64,000 nucleotides of DNA from an uncultured Sphingomonadales bacterium (GCA_903839675.1 CAIMDB010000035.1:1-64000); one strand, 5' to 3'; positions 27,058 through 35,548 are shown, counted from the stretch's first letter. Made by a program: numbers and translations. The notes: a model not told the origin generated them from the letters alone.

Positions 27058-29147
27058 GCCGCTTGTACCTCGGTATCAATGGAAAGGTTGATGCTGTCGC
27101 GGGCGATCGGCAGAAAGATGCGGAAGGTCGATCCTTCCTGTTCGCGGCTGAACACTTCGATCCGGCCGCCCATCGCGGTAATGAGTGTGCGCGCTTCAAA
27201 GGCGCCAACGCCAAAGCCGCCTTCTTTGGTGGAGGCAAAGGGCTTGAAGAGTTCATTGTGCACAAATTGTGGAGACATGCCGCAACCCCGGTCGATGACC
27301 TCTACGACCACATCGTCCTGCGCGGACCGCATGTTGATCGTGACTGGCTCTGACGCAGGACTGGCGTCAATCGCGTTCTGGACAAGGTGGGAGAGCGCCT
27401 GTTCCAGACGGGCCGGATCAGCGATCAAATAGAGGTCGGTCTCCCCAGAAGAGACGACCGGCATTTGAATTCGCTTGGCAGCGGCGACCCGCGCGACGAG
27501 CGGTGCAATCGGAATAGCACGTGGCTGTTCAGCCTGGGCCTTGTTGTGCTGCGACAGCCGCGCCAGCAAATCATTCATCCGGGCAACGGATGATTTGAGC
27601 GTCGCGATCATGTCGGCCTGAAAGTCCGGATTGCCCGCGTGTTTTTCGGCATTGCGCGTCACAAGCGTCAACTGGCTGACCAGATTCTTCACGTCATGCA
27701 TGATGAAGGCAAAGCGGCGGTTGAACTCATCAAACCTCTGGGCGGTGGCAAGGGCGTGCTGGCCATTTGCTTCAGCCAGATAGGTTGCAACCTGCTGGCC
27801 GACGACCTTGAGGAGATCAAAGTCCTCCCAGTCCAATGTGCGGGCCATGACGGGCCGACCCAGCACGACAAGGCCGTTGAGCCTGCCGAAGTGGAGCAAG
27901 GGCACAACCACCCAAGCCGAGGATTCAGCCATCAGCCATTCAGGGATGGCAGCGCCTTCTTCATCCAATTGTTCGTTCATCAAACGAACGGCATCCAGTT
28001 CAACGATCCGGCCCGTTCGTTCAAAAAACTCTGTTGTGCGGGCCGTCGCGCCCAGAATCGGCGCCTCGAGTTCGGGCCAGTTCCACCGGGCGCGGACTTC
28101 CATATTGCCTGTGCCATCCGTGACCAGCAGGCAGCCCGAAGGAGACTCTGTGATATCTGCAAGCGCCTGAACCGCGCGGGCCTCCAGCGGGCGCGCTGCA
28201 CCTTCATCCGGCTTGCCGAGCGTTTCGGAAAAGCGAAGCCATTCACCGCGATAGTCGTAGCGATGTTGAAACAGGTGCTTGGCGACCTTGATCTTGAACC
28301 AAGCGCGAAAGCGCGGCGATGGCAGCAGAATAAGCGCGATGACTGAGCTGCCGAACACAAAGGCAACCTGCAGGGGCCGGGCAAGATCACCCATGAGCGC
28401 GCCGATCAGCGTGTTCACGATGACCATGATGCCGAGATAACCCCCAATCGCACCGAGGCTGAGCGTCTGGAATGTCGCGGAGCGGGAGAGATGCACCCGA
28501 AGTCCGCTCGTCACATTGGCCGAAAGGGCCACCAGAGGTGCGACCATGGCAACAGCGATACCGCGCAAACCAATCAGCTCGCTGGACCAGACGCCAGATA
28601 AATAAGAGACGGTGTAAAGGTTAAGATCATAGACCCAGATGACGGCAATGGCCGTGAGCGGCAGGCGCAGCGCCACGCGCGTGTCAGATGTGCCTGCCGT
28701 GTAAAGATTATGCACCAGCACAAGCCCGCCGACCGAGAACAGCATACCCAGAACAATGTCAGAATAGGTCCCAAGATTGGCAGCCGGTGCACCGGGACCG
28801 GGACCGGGACCAACCAATGTCGCCACCATTTGCAAGAAAGCGACAAGCAACAGCGCGCCATAAAGCGCGACCACAGTGCGCATTTCGGCGCTCGCCGCAT
28901 CGCGCCGCCAAAAGGCATACATCAAGGCTAGCCAGCCGATATTGCGGACAATTTCGCTGGCCATTGCCGAGGTCGTTTCCGGGCCATTTGCAGCGGTGAC
29001 CAGCGCCCAAATGGCCGTCAGGCCACAAGCGGACACCATCGACCGAGCAACTTGACCATTACGGACACGCGGCAGAAACCAAAGTGCGAGCGCCGCAAAA
29101 AGCACGGCAGCCGCTGCATGTCCCCATTGAGAGAGGAACGCGATCAT
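27054..29147 (-). CDS. prsK: PEP-CTERM system histidine kinase PrsK
   Basis: A 697-residue membrane sensor kinase. The first 270 residues contain about eight hydrophobic helices. A GAF-like domain follows (roughly 300-450), then the phosphoacceptor His484 in FIMHDVKNLVSQ, and a C-terminal ATPase domain with LVQNAIDASP, DRGCGMS and FGVGAFEART. The H-box HDVKN is typical of PrsK and differs from the usual HE[IL]R form. I chose ATG at 29147 because it overlaps the transferase stop as ATGA; the longer frame is unlikely. Genes 30535-23649 (transferase, prsK, prsR, prsT) form one tightly coupled minus-strand operon. Confidence 0.92.
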   Translation of the reverse strand: MIAFLSQWGHAAAAVLFAALALWFLPRVRNGQVARSMVSACGLTAIWALVTAANGPETTSAMASEIVRNIGWLALMYAFWRRDAASAEMRTVVALYGALLLVAFLQMVATLVGPGPGPGAPAANLGTYSDIVLGMLFSVGGLVLVHNLYTAGTSDTRVALRLPLTAIAVIWVYDLNLYTVSYLSGVWSSELIGLRGIAVAMVAPLVALSANVTSGLRVHLSRSATFQTLSLGAIGGYLGIMVIVNTLIGALMGDLARPLQVAFVFGSSVIALILLPSPRFRAWFKIKVAKHLFQHRYDYRGEWLRFSETLGKPDEGAARPLEARAVQALADITESPSGCLLVTDGTGNMEVRARWNWPELEAPILGATARTTEFFERTGRIVELDAVRLMNEQLDEEGAAIPEWLMAESSAWVVVPLLHFGRLNGLVVLGRPVMARTLDWEDFDLLKVVGQQVATYLAEANGQHALATAQRFDEFNRRFAFIMHDVKNLVSQLTLVTRNAEKHAGNPDFQADMIATLKSSVARMNDLLARLSQHNKAQAEQPRAIPIAPLVARVAAAKRIQMPVVSSGETDLYLIADPARLEQALSHLVQNAIDASPASEPVTINMRSAQDDVVVEVIDRGCGMSPQFVHNELFKPFASTKEGGFGVGAFEARTLITAMGGRIEVFSREQEGSTFRIFLPIARDSINLSIDTEVQAA

Positions 29148-30535
29148 CAACGCGCGCCTTCCGGCCACAGCACCACACGCAGTGTCTGGAGCAGAATTAG
29201 GATATCGAGGAACGGCGTGTAGTTTTTCGCATAATAGAGATCATATTCCAGCTTGGCGCGCGCATCCTGCAGGCTGGCGCCATAGGGATAGTTGATCTGC
29301 GCCCAGCCGGTGATGCCAGGCTTCACCATGTGGCGTTCTGAATAATAAAGCAGCTTTTCCTCTAGATCGGCGACGAACTCCGGCCGTTCCGGTCGCGGCC
29401 CGACAAAGCTCATATCGCCCTTCAGGACGCTCCAGATCTGGGGCAATTCATCAATGCGAAGAAGGCGGATCCACTTGCCGACGCGCGTCACGCGCGGATC
29501 ATCCTTCTCCGCCCATTTGGCCTTGCCGTCGGCTTCAGCATCGGTGCGCATCGAACGCAGCTTCACAAGTTGGAAGTGCTCGCCGAACAGGCCGACACGG
29601 GTCTGCCGGAAAAAGGCGGGGCCTTTGCTGTCCAGCTTTACGGCGATCGAACCAAACAGGATGAGTGGTAGCGCCACGACCAGCAACACAAGCGAAGCCA
29701 CGATATCAAACACACGCTTCAGCACCGACGACAGGCGCCGACCGGAAGTAAACCCATCGGAAAAGATCAGCCAGGAAGGGTTTGTGCTGCGCAGGTCAAT
29801 GCGTCCTGTTTCGCGCTCCAAAAAGGAGGACACTTCATTGACATGGACGCCCGTCGTCCGGAGCCGAATGAGATCGGAAAGCGGCATCGCGTTGCGGCGC
29901 TCCTCAATGGCAAGCACCACTTCGCTCGCGCTCAGACGAACGACATGATCGGCCAGATTGTCGATGTGCGACCGCGCGATTGCAGTGGGAATGACGCTCT
30001 GGCCTTCTGACATCTCGACATGCCCGACGACGACAAAACCGGCACCGTCCCGCTCCGCCAGCTTGCTGATGCGCAGAGCTCTCTGCCCCGCACCCAGAAT
30101 GAGAACCCGACGCTTGAATGCCTCGCCACCAAATAGGCGCTGCAAAGCAACGCGCATCGACATCAGCATCCCAAACGACAGAAGCATCGCATAAAGCGAA
30201 TTGGACCGCCAAAGCGTCGTTCCGGGCAGCATGAAGTAGAGGACCGACAGCAAGATCACGCCAAGCGAAATCGCGACCAACAACCGCGCAGCCGCAAACC
30301 TTAAGGATTGCAGCGCTTCAGCCGAATAAACCCCAACAGCAAGCATCGCCGTTTGAAGGGCCAGGGCAAAACTGACGAGTGGAAGCAACCGGTTGCCGAT
30401 AGGCTCAACCTCCATGCCGATTTGATGGGCCCGGATGGTCCAGGCGAAATCGGCAGCTGCAAAGAGCAGCAAAACATCAAGCAGGCCCAGAAAGAGCACC
30501 GCATAGGGAACATAATGCTTGAACAACCTGACCAC
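29147..30535 (-). CDS. Exopolysaccharide initiating sugar transferase (EpsE/EpsB-2-like)
   Basis: A polyisoprenyl-phosphate hexose-1-phosphate transferase of 462 residues that starts lipid-linked repeat-unit synthesis. About four N-terminal membrane helices and a Rossmann-like middle domain (RRVLILGAGQRALRISKLAE near 142) precede the catalytic core: one more helix, then KLRSM, DELPQIWSVLKGDMSFVGPR and VKPGITGWAQINYPYG. This is the long WbaP-like form found next to prsK in exosortase A loci, unlike the minimal PglC form at 11714. A 160-base divergent region with a strong dyad separates it from manC. The sugar is unknown. Confidence 0.92.
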   Translation of the reverse strand: MVRLFKHYVPYAVLFLGLLDVLLLFAAADFAWTIRAHQIGMEVEPIGNRLLPLVSFALALQTAMLAVGVYSAEALQSLRFAAARLLVAISLGVILLSVLYFMLPGTTLWRSNSLYAMLLSFGMLMSMRVALQRLFGGEAFKRRVLILGAGQRALRISKLAERDGAGFVVVGHVEMSEGQSVIPTAIARSHIDNLADHVVRLSASEVVLAIEERRNAMPLSDLIRLRTTGVHVNEVSSFLERETGRIDLRSTNPSWLIFSDGFTSGRRLSSVLKRVFDIVASLVLLVVALPLILFGSIAVKLDSKGPAFFRQTRVGLFGEHFQLVKLRSMRTDAEADGKAKWAEKDDPRVTRVGKWIRLLRIDELPQIWSVLKGDMSFVGPRPERPEFVADLEEKLLYYSERHMVKPGITGWAQINYPYGASLQDARAKLEYDLYYAKNYTPFLDILILLQTLRVVLWPEGAR

Positions 30536-30560
30536 TTGCGCGGACCTCTACTCTTTCCAG

Positions 30561-30602
30561 TGTCAAAACTGCCGACACACGTCTGTGTCGGAATATTTGA
30601 CA
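30561..30602. promoter_or_regulatory. 42-bp symmetric dyad, candidate operator of the prs/manC divergon
   Basis: Four arms are arranged symmetrically around one centre (30581.5): TGTCAAA (30561-30567) pairs with TTTGACA (30596-30602), and CCGACACA (30572-30579) pairs with TGTGTCGG (30584-30591). All 15 base pairs are exact, with equal 4-base gaps. It lies 26-67 bases upstream of the minus-strand transferase start and 93-134 bases upstream of manC. PrsR, encoded downstream, is a plausible binder. A weak -24/-12-like TGGGCC...TTTGA at 30648-30662 lies between it and manC but lacks the -12 GC, so a sigma-54 promoter there is doubtful. Confidence 0.6.
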
Positions 30603-30694
30603 GTGAATGTTTAAAGAAAGCGTAATAAAAGCCCGCCAAAGCGCAGATGGGCCAAAGTTTGATACGCTAGCGGCCAAGCGGATACGGGGGACGT

Positions 30695-31726
30695 GTGACA
30701 AAGATTGTACCGGTAATTCTGTCAGGAGGCGGTGGGACCCGCCTTTGGCCTCTGTCGACACCTGAAAAACCCAAGCAATTTCTGCCGCTTACAGGAACAG
30801 AGACGATGTTCCAGCAGACGCTGCGCCGTGTTGCTGACAGCGCGCGTTTCGCTCCGCCGTTGATCGTCGCCAACGGCCGGCATGCTGATATCGTTGAGAG
30901 CCAGATGGCGGAAATCGACATGGCGCCGGGGGGAATCATCCTTGAACCCTGCGCCCGCAACACCGCGCCCGCCATTGCGCTGGCGAGCCTCGCGGTAGAT
31001 CCGGACGCCCTCCTACTGGTCATGCCCAGCGATCAGGTGATCCAGGACGTGCCAGCCTTCCATGACGCCGTCGCCAAGGCATCCGTGCCCGTCGCCGATG
31101 GCTGGCTTGCAACCTTCGGGATCGCAGCGACCGCACCCGAAACAGGCTATGGGTATATCCAGCGCGGGCAGCCTATCGCTGACGGCGTTGAGCAAGTCGC
31201 GCGCTTTATCGAAAAGCCTGACGCTGCACGTGCCGCTGAAATGGTGGCGGCTGGAGATTTTAGCTGGAACGGGGGCATCTTCCTTTTCCGCGCGGGCGAT
31301 TTTCTGGAGGCCCTCGGGCAGTTCGAGCCCGAAATGCTGGCGGCAACGCAGGCGGCTATGGCAGCGGTCGAACGCGATGGGGTTTTCCTTCGGCCAGACG
31401 AAGCCGCCTTCGCGGCCTGCCCCTCCAATTCGATCGACTATGCCGTGATGGAGCGCGCAGAGAAGGTCGCTGTTGCGCCGGTTTCGATGGGATGGTCGGA
31501 CGTCGGCAGTTGGGACGCCCTTTACGACCTTGGTGAGACTACCCCCGGCGTAGAGCCACTTGCCATCGACACAGACCGCTGCCTGATCCGGTCAGACGGC
31601 ATTCGCGTTCATACGGTAGGCGTATCAGACCTGATTATCGTTGCGGCTGGCAATGACATCCTCATCCTACCGCGCGGCGAAAGTCAGAATGTCCGAAAGA
31701 TCGTTGAGGCCCGCGCTGAGGGCTAG
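30695..31726 (+). CDS. manC: Mannose-1-phosphate guanylyltransferase
   Basis: This cytoplasmic enzyme makes GDP-mannose from mannose-1-phosphate and GTP, the precursor used by Gmd and by mannosyltransferases. The nucleotide-binding signature GGGGTRLWP is at residues 11-19 with Lys26 in EKPKQFLPL; VEQVARFIEKPD and FSWNGGIFLFRA are further family blocks. At 343 residues it has only the transferase domain: the C-terminal phosphomannose isomerase domain of the bifunctional AlgA/ManC type is missing, so mannose-6-phosphate supply must come from elsewhere. GTG start preceded by GGGGG. It overlaps the end of the convergent regulator gene by four bases. No phosphomannomutase was seen in the window. 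Confidence 0.94.
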   Translation: MTKIVPVILSGGGGTRLWPLSTPEKPKQFLPLTGTETMFQQTLRRVADSARFAPPLIVANGRHADIVESQMAEIDMAPGGIILEPCARNTAPAIALASLAVDPDALLLVMPSDQVIQDVPAFHDAVAKASVPVADGWLATFGIAATAPETGYGYIQRGQPIADGVEQVARFIEKPDAARAAEMVAAGDFSWNGGIFLFRAGDFLEALGQFEPEMLAATQAAMAAVERDGVFLRPDEAAFAACPSNSIDYAVMERAEKVAVAPVSMGWSDVGSWDALYDLGETTPGVEPLAIDTDRCLIRSDGIRVHTVGVSDLIIVAAGNDILILPRGESQNVRKIVEARAEG

Positions 31727-33102
31727 TCTGCCGCGAAGGAGAAGGGCGATAAGCCCCTTTCCCGTTCATTGAACGTGAGGACGCGGCCAGCGGGCGGCTG
31801 GCTACGTTGCGAACAATCGTTGCGGAGGCATTGCCGGCAACCAAGGCCGACCGGGGTCGCAGTGCCATTCTCCAGATCAATCCCGCGCGCATAGACAAGT
31901 GGCGACGCGAGGCTCGCTTCAACGCCGAGACAAACCGAAAATTCGGCAATGATGTCGCCTGCCATGCCAGCTTGCGGGCGCACGGTGCGCGCAAGGGAGA
32001 ACCAGCGCTGGCCATCCTCCAATTCCACAATCTGTTTATGGATGTCGCCTGCATCGTCAAAAGCGTGATGGACGCTCCAAAGTGGGCAACGCCCGTCCAT
32101 GCTAGCGAGCGGCGATCCGCTTGCCCCGGCATAACGTTTGGAGGCTTGTCCCGCACGATCGATCCGCAGCATGAAGAAGGGGAGACCCCGCGCGCCAACA
32201 CGCTGCAAAGTCGTCAGCCGGTGGGCGACTTGTTCAAACCCGGCGCCAAAGCGCCGCTGCAGTATGTGGATATCATAGCCCGTTGCCTCACAGGCGCGGT
32301 GGAAGCGACCATAAGGCATCATCACAGCGGCTGCGAAATAGCCGTTCAAATGACGTCGGAACATGCGCTCCCCCGCGCGGTCCGTAAACTCTCCGCCGGC
32401 TACAAGCGCATCAATCTCTGCCTTGGCCTCAAGCTGAGCAAGTTGAAAGGCCGCCGCAAAGGTGCGCGATGCAGGGTCCAGCAGCTCCGACAGTTGCAAT
32501 TGCCGCGCATGAAGATCGAGCCGACGGAGACGGTCGGGCATGATATCGACCGGCAAGATGCGCAGGGACAGTTGGTGCTTAATGCGAAGCCGGTCAGCAA
32601 TGGCCCCATAGGCGTCTCCAGACGCGAGCCGCAATTCATCTGCCAGAGTTTCTGCCTGCGCATCCAAATCTGCGAAATGATTCCGCCAGCGCTCAATCTC
32701 GGCGCGCACTTCCGACACCGCATCGCGCGCTGGGCCGGTTGCGGCACCCGCTCGGTCAAAGGCGCGGGCAAAGGCCTCGGCAGCTTCGGGGGCGCCCGCA
32801 ATCCAATCGGCAATCGTCGCGCGATCAATATCCAAGTCGCTAAACATGGGGTCGGATAGCCGTCGCCGGATCGCTTCTGCACCGCCGCCGGGGGCCGCCC
32901 CGGTTAGTGTGCGGGGATCAAAGTCATACCGATCCGCCAGGCGCAGCATGATGGCAGCCGTCAGCGGACGCTGGTTCCGTTCAATCAAATTCAGATATGA
33001 CGGCGAGACCTGAAGCGCCTCTGCCATCGCCGCTTGGGTAAGGCCGGTCGCGCGCCGGATGCGACGCACGGCGTGGCCTGCAAAAAGTTTCTCTTCTGCC
33101 AT
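31723..33102 (-). CDS. Short-chain-acyl-type XRE regulator (RamB/ScfR-like)
   Basis: A 459-residue DNA-binding protein with an N-terminal XRE helix-turn-helix (about 10-65: GLTQAAMAEALQVSPSYLNL) and an IrrE/ImmA-like middle region followed by a DUF2083-type C-terminal domain. The C-terminal block contains closely spaced cysteines in CRQCLRNDC, as in family members thought to bind a metal or cofactor. I see no HExxH protease motif, so proteolytic activity is unlikely. It diverges from isocitrate lyase, and regulators of this family control glyoxylate-shunt or propionate genes (RamB with aceA/aceB), so control of aceA is the best guess. Confidence 0.88.
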   Translation of the reverse strand: MAEEKLFAGHAVRRIRRATGLTQAAMAEALQVSPSYLNLIERNQRPLTAAIMLRLADRYDFDPRTLTGAAPGGGAEAIRRRLSDPMFSDLDIDRATIADWIAGAPEAAEAFARAFDRAGAATGPARDAVSEVRAEIERWRNHFADLDAQAETLADELRLASGDAYGAIADRLRIKHQLSLRILPVDIMPDRLRRLDLHARQLQLSELLDPASRTFAAAFQLAQLEAKAEIDALVAGGEFTDRAGERMFRRHLNGYFAAAVMMPYGRFHRACEATGYDIHILQRRFGAGFEQVAHRLTTLQRVGARGLPFFMLRIDRAGQASKRYAGASGSPLASMDGRCPLWSVHHAFDDAGDIHKQIVELEDGQRWFSLARTVRPQAGMAGDIIAEFSVCLGVEASLASPLVYARGIDLENGTATPVGLGCRQCLRNDCSQRSQPPAGRVLTFNERERGLSPFSFAAD

Positions 33103-33277
33103 CGGCGCTATTTAGTCGATTATTTACAACATTACAATTTGTGTGAATGAAAATCCGACTTTAGGACAACAAAATTTACATAATTTACTGGTTCATGAAG
33201 ACCAAAGGACGCAGTTGCGGCTCATCACTGGAGTACGCCGACATCAGAGTCGGCACGAAAAGCCGAGGAAATTGTAA
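33103..33277. promoter_or_regulatory. Divergent control region of the regulator and aceA
   Basis: This 175-base region is AT-rich compared with its neighbours. ATTTACA occurs at 33122-33128 and 33174-33180, and ATTTAC at 33183-33188, a repeated motif that may bind the RamB-like regulator. Nearer the gene, GCCGAC (33237-33242) and GTCGGC (33249-33254) form a short hairpin in the likely aceA leader. GAGGAA at 33265-33270 is the aceA ribosome site. The binding assignment is inference. Confidence 0.4.
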
Positions 33278-34870
33278 ATGTCGTATCAGTCTCATATCCA
33301 ATCCATCGAAGCGCTCAAGGCGGACAAGGGCGGCACATGGGACGGTATCAACCCTGAATCGGTTGCGCGGATGCGCCTTCAAAACCAGTTCCGCACGGGC
33401 ATCGACATTGCCCGCTACACAGCAAAAATCATGCGCGAAGACATGGCGGCTTATGATGCTGACGCGGCCAACTACACCCAGTCACTCGGCTGCTGGCACG
33501 GCTTTATCGCGCAGCAGAAGATGATTTCCATCAAGAAGCATTTCGGCACGACAAAGCGCAAATATCTCTACCTCTCCGGCTGGATGGTTGCGGCACTTCG
33601 TTCCGATTTCGGCCCCCTGCCTGATCAGTCAATGCATGAGAAGACAAGCGTTCCGGCCCTGATCGAAGAACTCTACACCTTCCTGCGTCAGGCCGACTCG
33701 CGTGAACTCAACTTGCTATTCCGCGATCTCGATGCTGCCCGCGCCAAGGGTGACGCGGCAAAGGAAGCCGAAGCTCAGTCAAAGATCGACACTTTCCAGA
33801 CGCACGTCGTGCCGATCATCGCCGACATCGACGCGGGCTTCGGCAATGCTGAGGCAACATATCTCCTCGCCAAAAAGATGATTGAAGCTGGAGCCTGCGC
33901 CCTGCAGATCGAAAATCAGGTGTCTGACGAAAAGCAGTGCGGCCATCAGGACGGCAAGGTCACGGTGCCGCATGAAGACTTCATCGCGAAGGTCCGCGCC
34001 TGCCGCTATGCCTTCCTCGAACTCGGCGTTGAAGACGGCATCATTGTGACCCGCACCGATTCGCTTGGCGCCGGCCTTACGAAGCAAATCGCTGTCAGCC
34101 ATGCGCCCGGTGACCTTGGCGACCAGTATAACAGCTTCCTCGATTGCGAAGAGATTGACCCGTCCACCGCAAAGAACGGCGATGTCATCCTGAACCGCAA
34201 CGGCAAACTCCTGCGTCCCAAGCGCTTGGCCTCCAACCTGTTCCAGTTCCGCCCTGGAACCGGGGAAGACCGCTGCGTCCTCGACAGCATCACGTCACTG
34301 CAAAATGGCGCCGACCTGCTTTGGATTGAGACAGAAAAGCCGCATGTGGAACAGATTGCGGGCATGATGGACCGCATCCGGGAAGTCGTTCCGAACGCGA
34401 AGCTCGTCTATAACAATTCGCCTTCCTTCAACTGGACGCTCAATTTCCGCCAGCAGGTCTATGACGCCATGGTCGCCGAAGGGTTGGACGTGGCTGCTTA
34501 TGAGCGGGCGGACCTCATGAACGCGAAGTATGACGAAACCGAACTGGGCATTGCAGCCGACAAGCGCATCCGCACCTTCCAGGCCGATGGCGCAAAGCGG
34601 GCTGGCATTTTCCACCACCTGATTACGCTGCCAACCTATCATACGGCGGCGCTATCGACGGACAATCTGGCGAAGGAATATTTCGGCGACGCCGGGATGC
34701 TCGGCTATGTCGCGGGCGTCCAGCGCAAGGAAATCCGCGAAGGCATTGCGTGCGTGAAGCACCAGAACATGTCTGGGTCCGACATTGGGGATGACCATAA
34801 GGAATATTTTGCAGGCGATGCTGCGCTCAAGGCCGGCGGTGCCCACAATACCATGAACCAGTTTGGTTAA
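33278..34870 (+). CDS. aceA: Isocitrate lyase
   Basis: The enzyme splits isocitrate to succinate and glyoxylate, the entry to the glyoxylate shunt for growth on acetate or fatty acids. It is the long form (530 residues), as in Pseudomonas. The active-site motif KQCGH is at residues 219-223, where shorter forms have KKCGH. SGWMVAALRSD near 100-110 and FNWT near residue 389 are further conserved blocks. It diverges from a RamB-like regulator, and a small conserved-looking gene follows 20 bases downstream. Malate synthase was not seen in the window. Confidence 0.97.
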   Translation: MSYQSHIQSIEALKADKGGTWDGINPESVARMRLQNQFRTGIDIARYTAKIMREDMAAYDADAANYTQSLGCWHGFIAQQKMISIKKHFGTTKRKYLYLSGWMVAALRSDFGPLPDQSMHEKTSVPALIEELYTFLRQADSRELNLLFRDLDAARAKGDAAKEAEAQSKIDTFQTHVVPIIADIDAGFGNAEATYLLAKKMIEAGACALQIENQVSDEKQCGHQDGKVTVPHEDFIAKVRACRYAFLELGVEDGIIVTRTDSLGAGLTKQIAVSHAPGDLGDQYNSFLDCEEIDPSTAKNGDVILNRNGKLLRPKRLASNLFQFRPGTGEDRCVLDSITSLQNGADLLWIETEKPHVEQIAGMMDRIREVVPNAKLVYNNSPSFNWTLNFRQQVYDAMVAEGLDVAAYERADLMNAKYDETELGIAADKRIRTFQADGAKRAGIFHHLITLPTYHTAALSTDNLAKEYFGDAGMLGYVAGVQRKEIREGIACVKHQNMSGSDIGDDHKEYFAGDAALKAGGAHNTMNQFG

Positions 34871-34890
34871 GCCGAGTCGAAAGGAGACAA

Positions 34891-35052
34891 ATGATGTCAG
34901 AACCAGCACGTTCCCGCGCCGTTCTTTCCACCGAAGATTTCGAACTGCTCCGTGAAGCGGTCGTCCACTATCTCGAAGTGGTGAAGGACAAGCCTGAGTC
35001 GATCAAATTCTCTCGGCTCTATCACCGCCTCGGCAGCGCGATGGGGCGCTGA
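34891..35052 (+). CDS. Small protein downstream of aceA
   Basis: A 53-residue open frame starting ATGATG, with a strong AAGGAG site at 34881-34886. Spacing favours the second ATG (34894), the first being only four bases away. The product is charged and mostly helical (FELLREAVVHYLEVVKDKPE, then a short basic tail FSRLYHRLGSAMG). There is no signal or membrane segment. It begins 20 bases after the isocitrate lyase stop and is followed by a good terminator, so it is very likely the last gene of the aceA transcript. I do not know a named family for it. Confidence 0.7.
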   Translation: MMSEPARSRAVLSTEDFELLREAVVHYLEVVKDKPESIKFSRLYHRLGSAMGR

Positions 35053-35081
35053 ACAAACGATTTTCCTGGGGAGGAAAAGGG

Positions 35082-35117
35082 ATGCCCGTCGGAAGATTTC
35101 CGGCGGGCATTTTCTTT
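35082..35117 (+). terminator. Intrinsic terminator of the aceA operon
   Basis: ATGCCCGTCGGAA (35082-35094) pairs with TTCCGGCGGGCAT (35098-35110) through 12 Watson-Crick pairs and one T-G wobble around a 3-base loop, followed by TTTCTTT. It lies 30 bases after the small gene downstream of aceA. Confidence 0.85.
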
Positions 35118-35147
35118 GAAGAACTTATGTCACAGGCAAAAAGAAAC

Positions 35148-35181
35148 GGGCGGCTGGTTTCCCAGCCGCCCGCTCTTTTTT
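35148..35181 (-). terminator. Bidirectional terminator at the end of flp
   Basis: GGGCGGCTGG (35148-35157) and CCAGCCGCCC (35162-35171) form a perfect 10-bp stem with a 4-base loop. T-rich tracts flank it on both strands (CTTTTTT on the plus side, TTTCTTTTT on the minus side), so it can stop transcripts from either direction. It is 18 bases beyond the flp stop. Confidence 0.85.
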
Positions 35182-35199
35182 GACTTGCGTCGCCGCCTA

Positions 35200-35382
35200 T
35201 TAGGCAGCGCCGGTGCCAGCCGACATTTCGGTGTCGATGTTGCTGAACGTGCCGTTCAGCGTCTCGCCGAGGTTCGACATTGCAGTCATCGCAGCAACGG
35301 CGATGAGAGCAGCAATCAGGCCGTATTCGATGGCCGTGGCGCCCTTGGTGTTGCGGGCAAGCTTACGTGCAAACTTAATCAT
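35200..35382 (-). CDS. Flp family type IVb pilin
   Basis: A 60-residue pilin. The leader MIKFARKLARNTKG is followed by the class-defining ATAIEYGLIAALIAVAAM, where prepilin peptidase cuts after the Gly and leaves a mature protein with Glu5 and Tyr6 in the conserved positions. The hydrophobic helix is followed by a short polar tail. I chose ATG at 35382, preceded by GGAGACCAGAG. No tad/cpa assembly genes were seen in this window, so the pilin is isolated from any assembly machine here. Flp pilins form adhesive fibres. Confidence 0.93.
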   Translation of the reverse strand: MIKFARKLARNTKGATAIEYGLIAALIAVAAMTAMSNLGETLNGTFSNIDTEMSAGTGAA

Positions 35383-35518
35383 CTCTGGTCTCCAACTTTG
35401 TTCCACTACGACATGGATCTAAATCGATCTTCTTGTCGCCAGCCCTTATCTCGCAAAGACGTTACCAATCCGTTGACATGCCACCTCAACAAAGAAGGTG
35501 AACGCTGGGTTACTAAAT

Positions 35519-35548
35519 GCCCCCCCCCAAAACTGCACTTTCGGGGGC
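35519..35548 (+). other. C9 homopolymer tract able to form a GC stem
   Basis: Nine consecutive C bases (35520-35528) lie 30 to 60 bases upstream of the cinA-like start. With the preceding G they can pair with GGGGGC at 35543-35548 around a loop of about 14 bases. Homopolymer tracts this long are uncommon in the window and can change length by slippage. Effect on the downstream gene is unknown. Confidence 0.45.

Noticed and set aside
30648-30662. Possible sigma-54 promoter TGGGCC...TTTGA before manC.
   Set aside because: The -24 GG is present but the -12 GC is not, so the match is too weak to annotate as a promoter.
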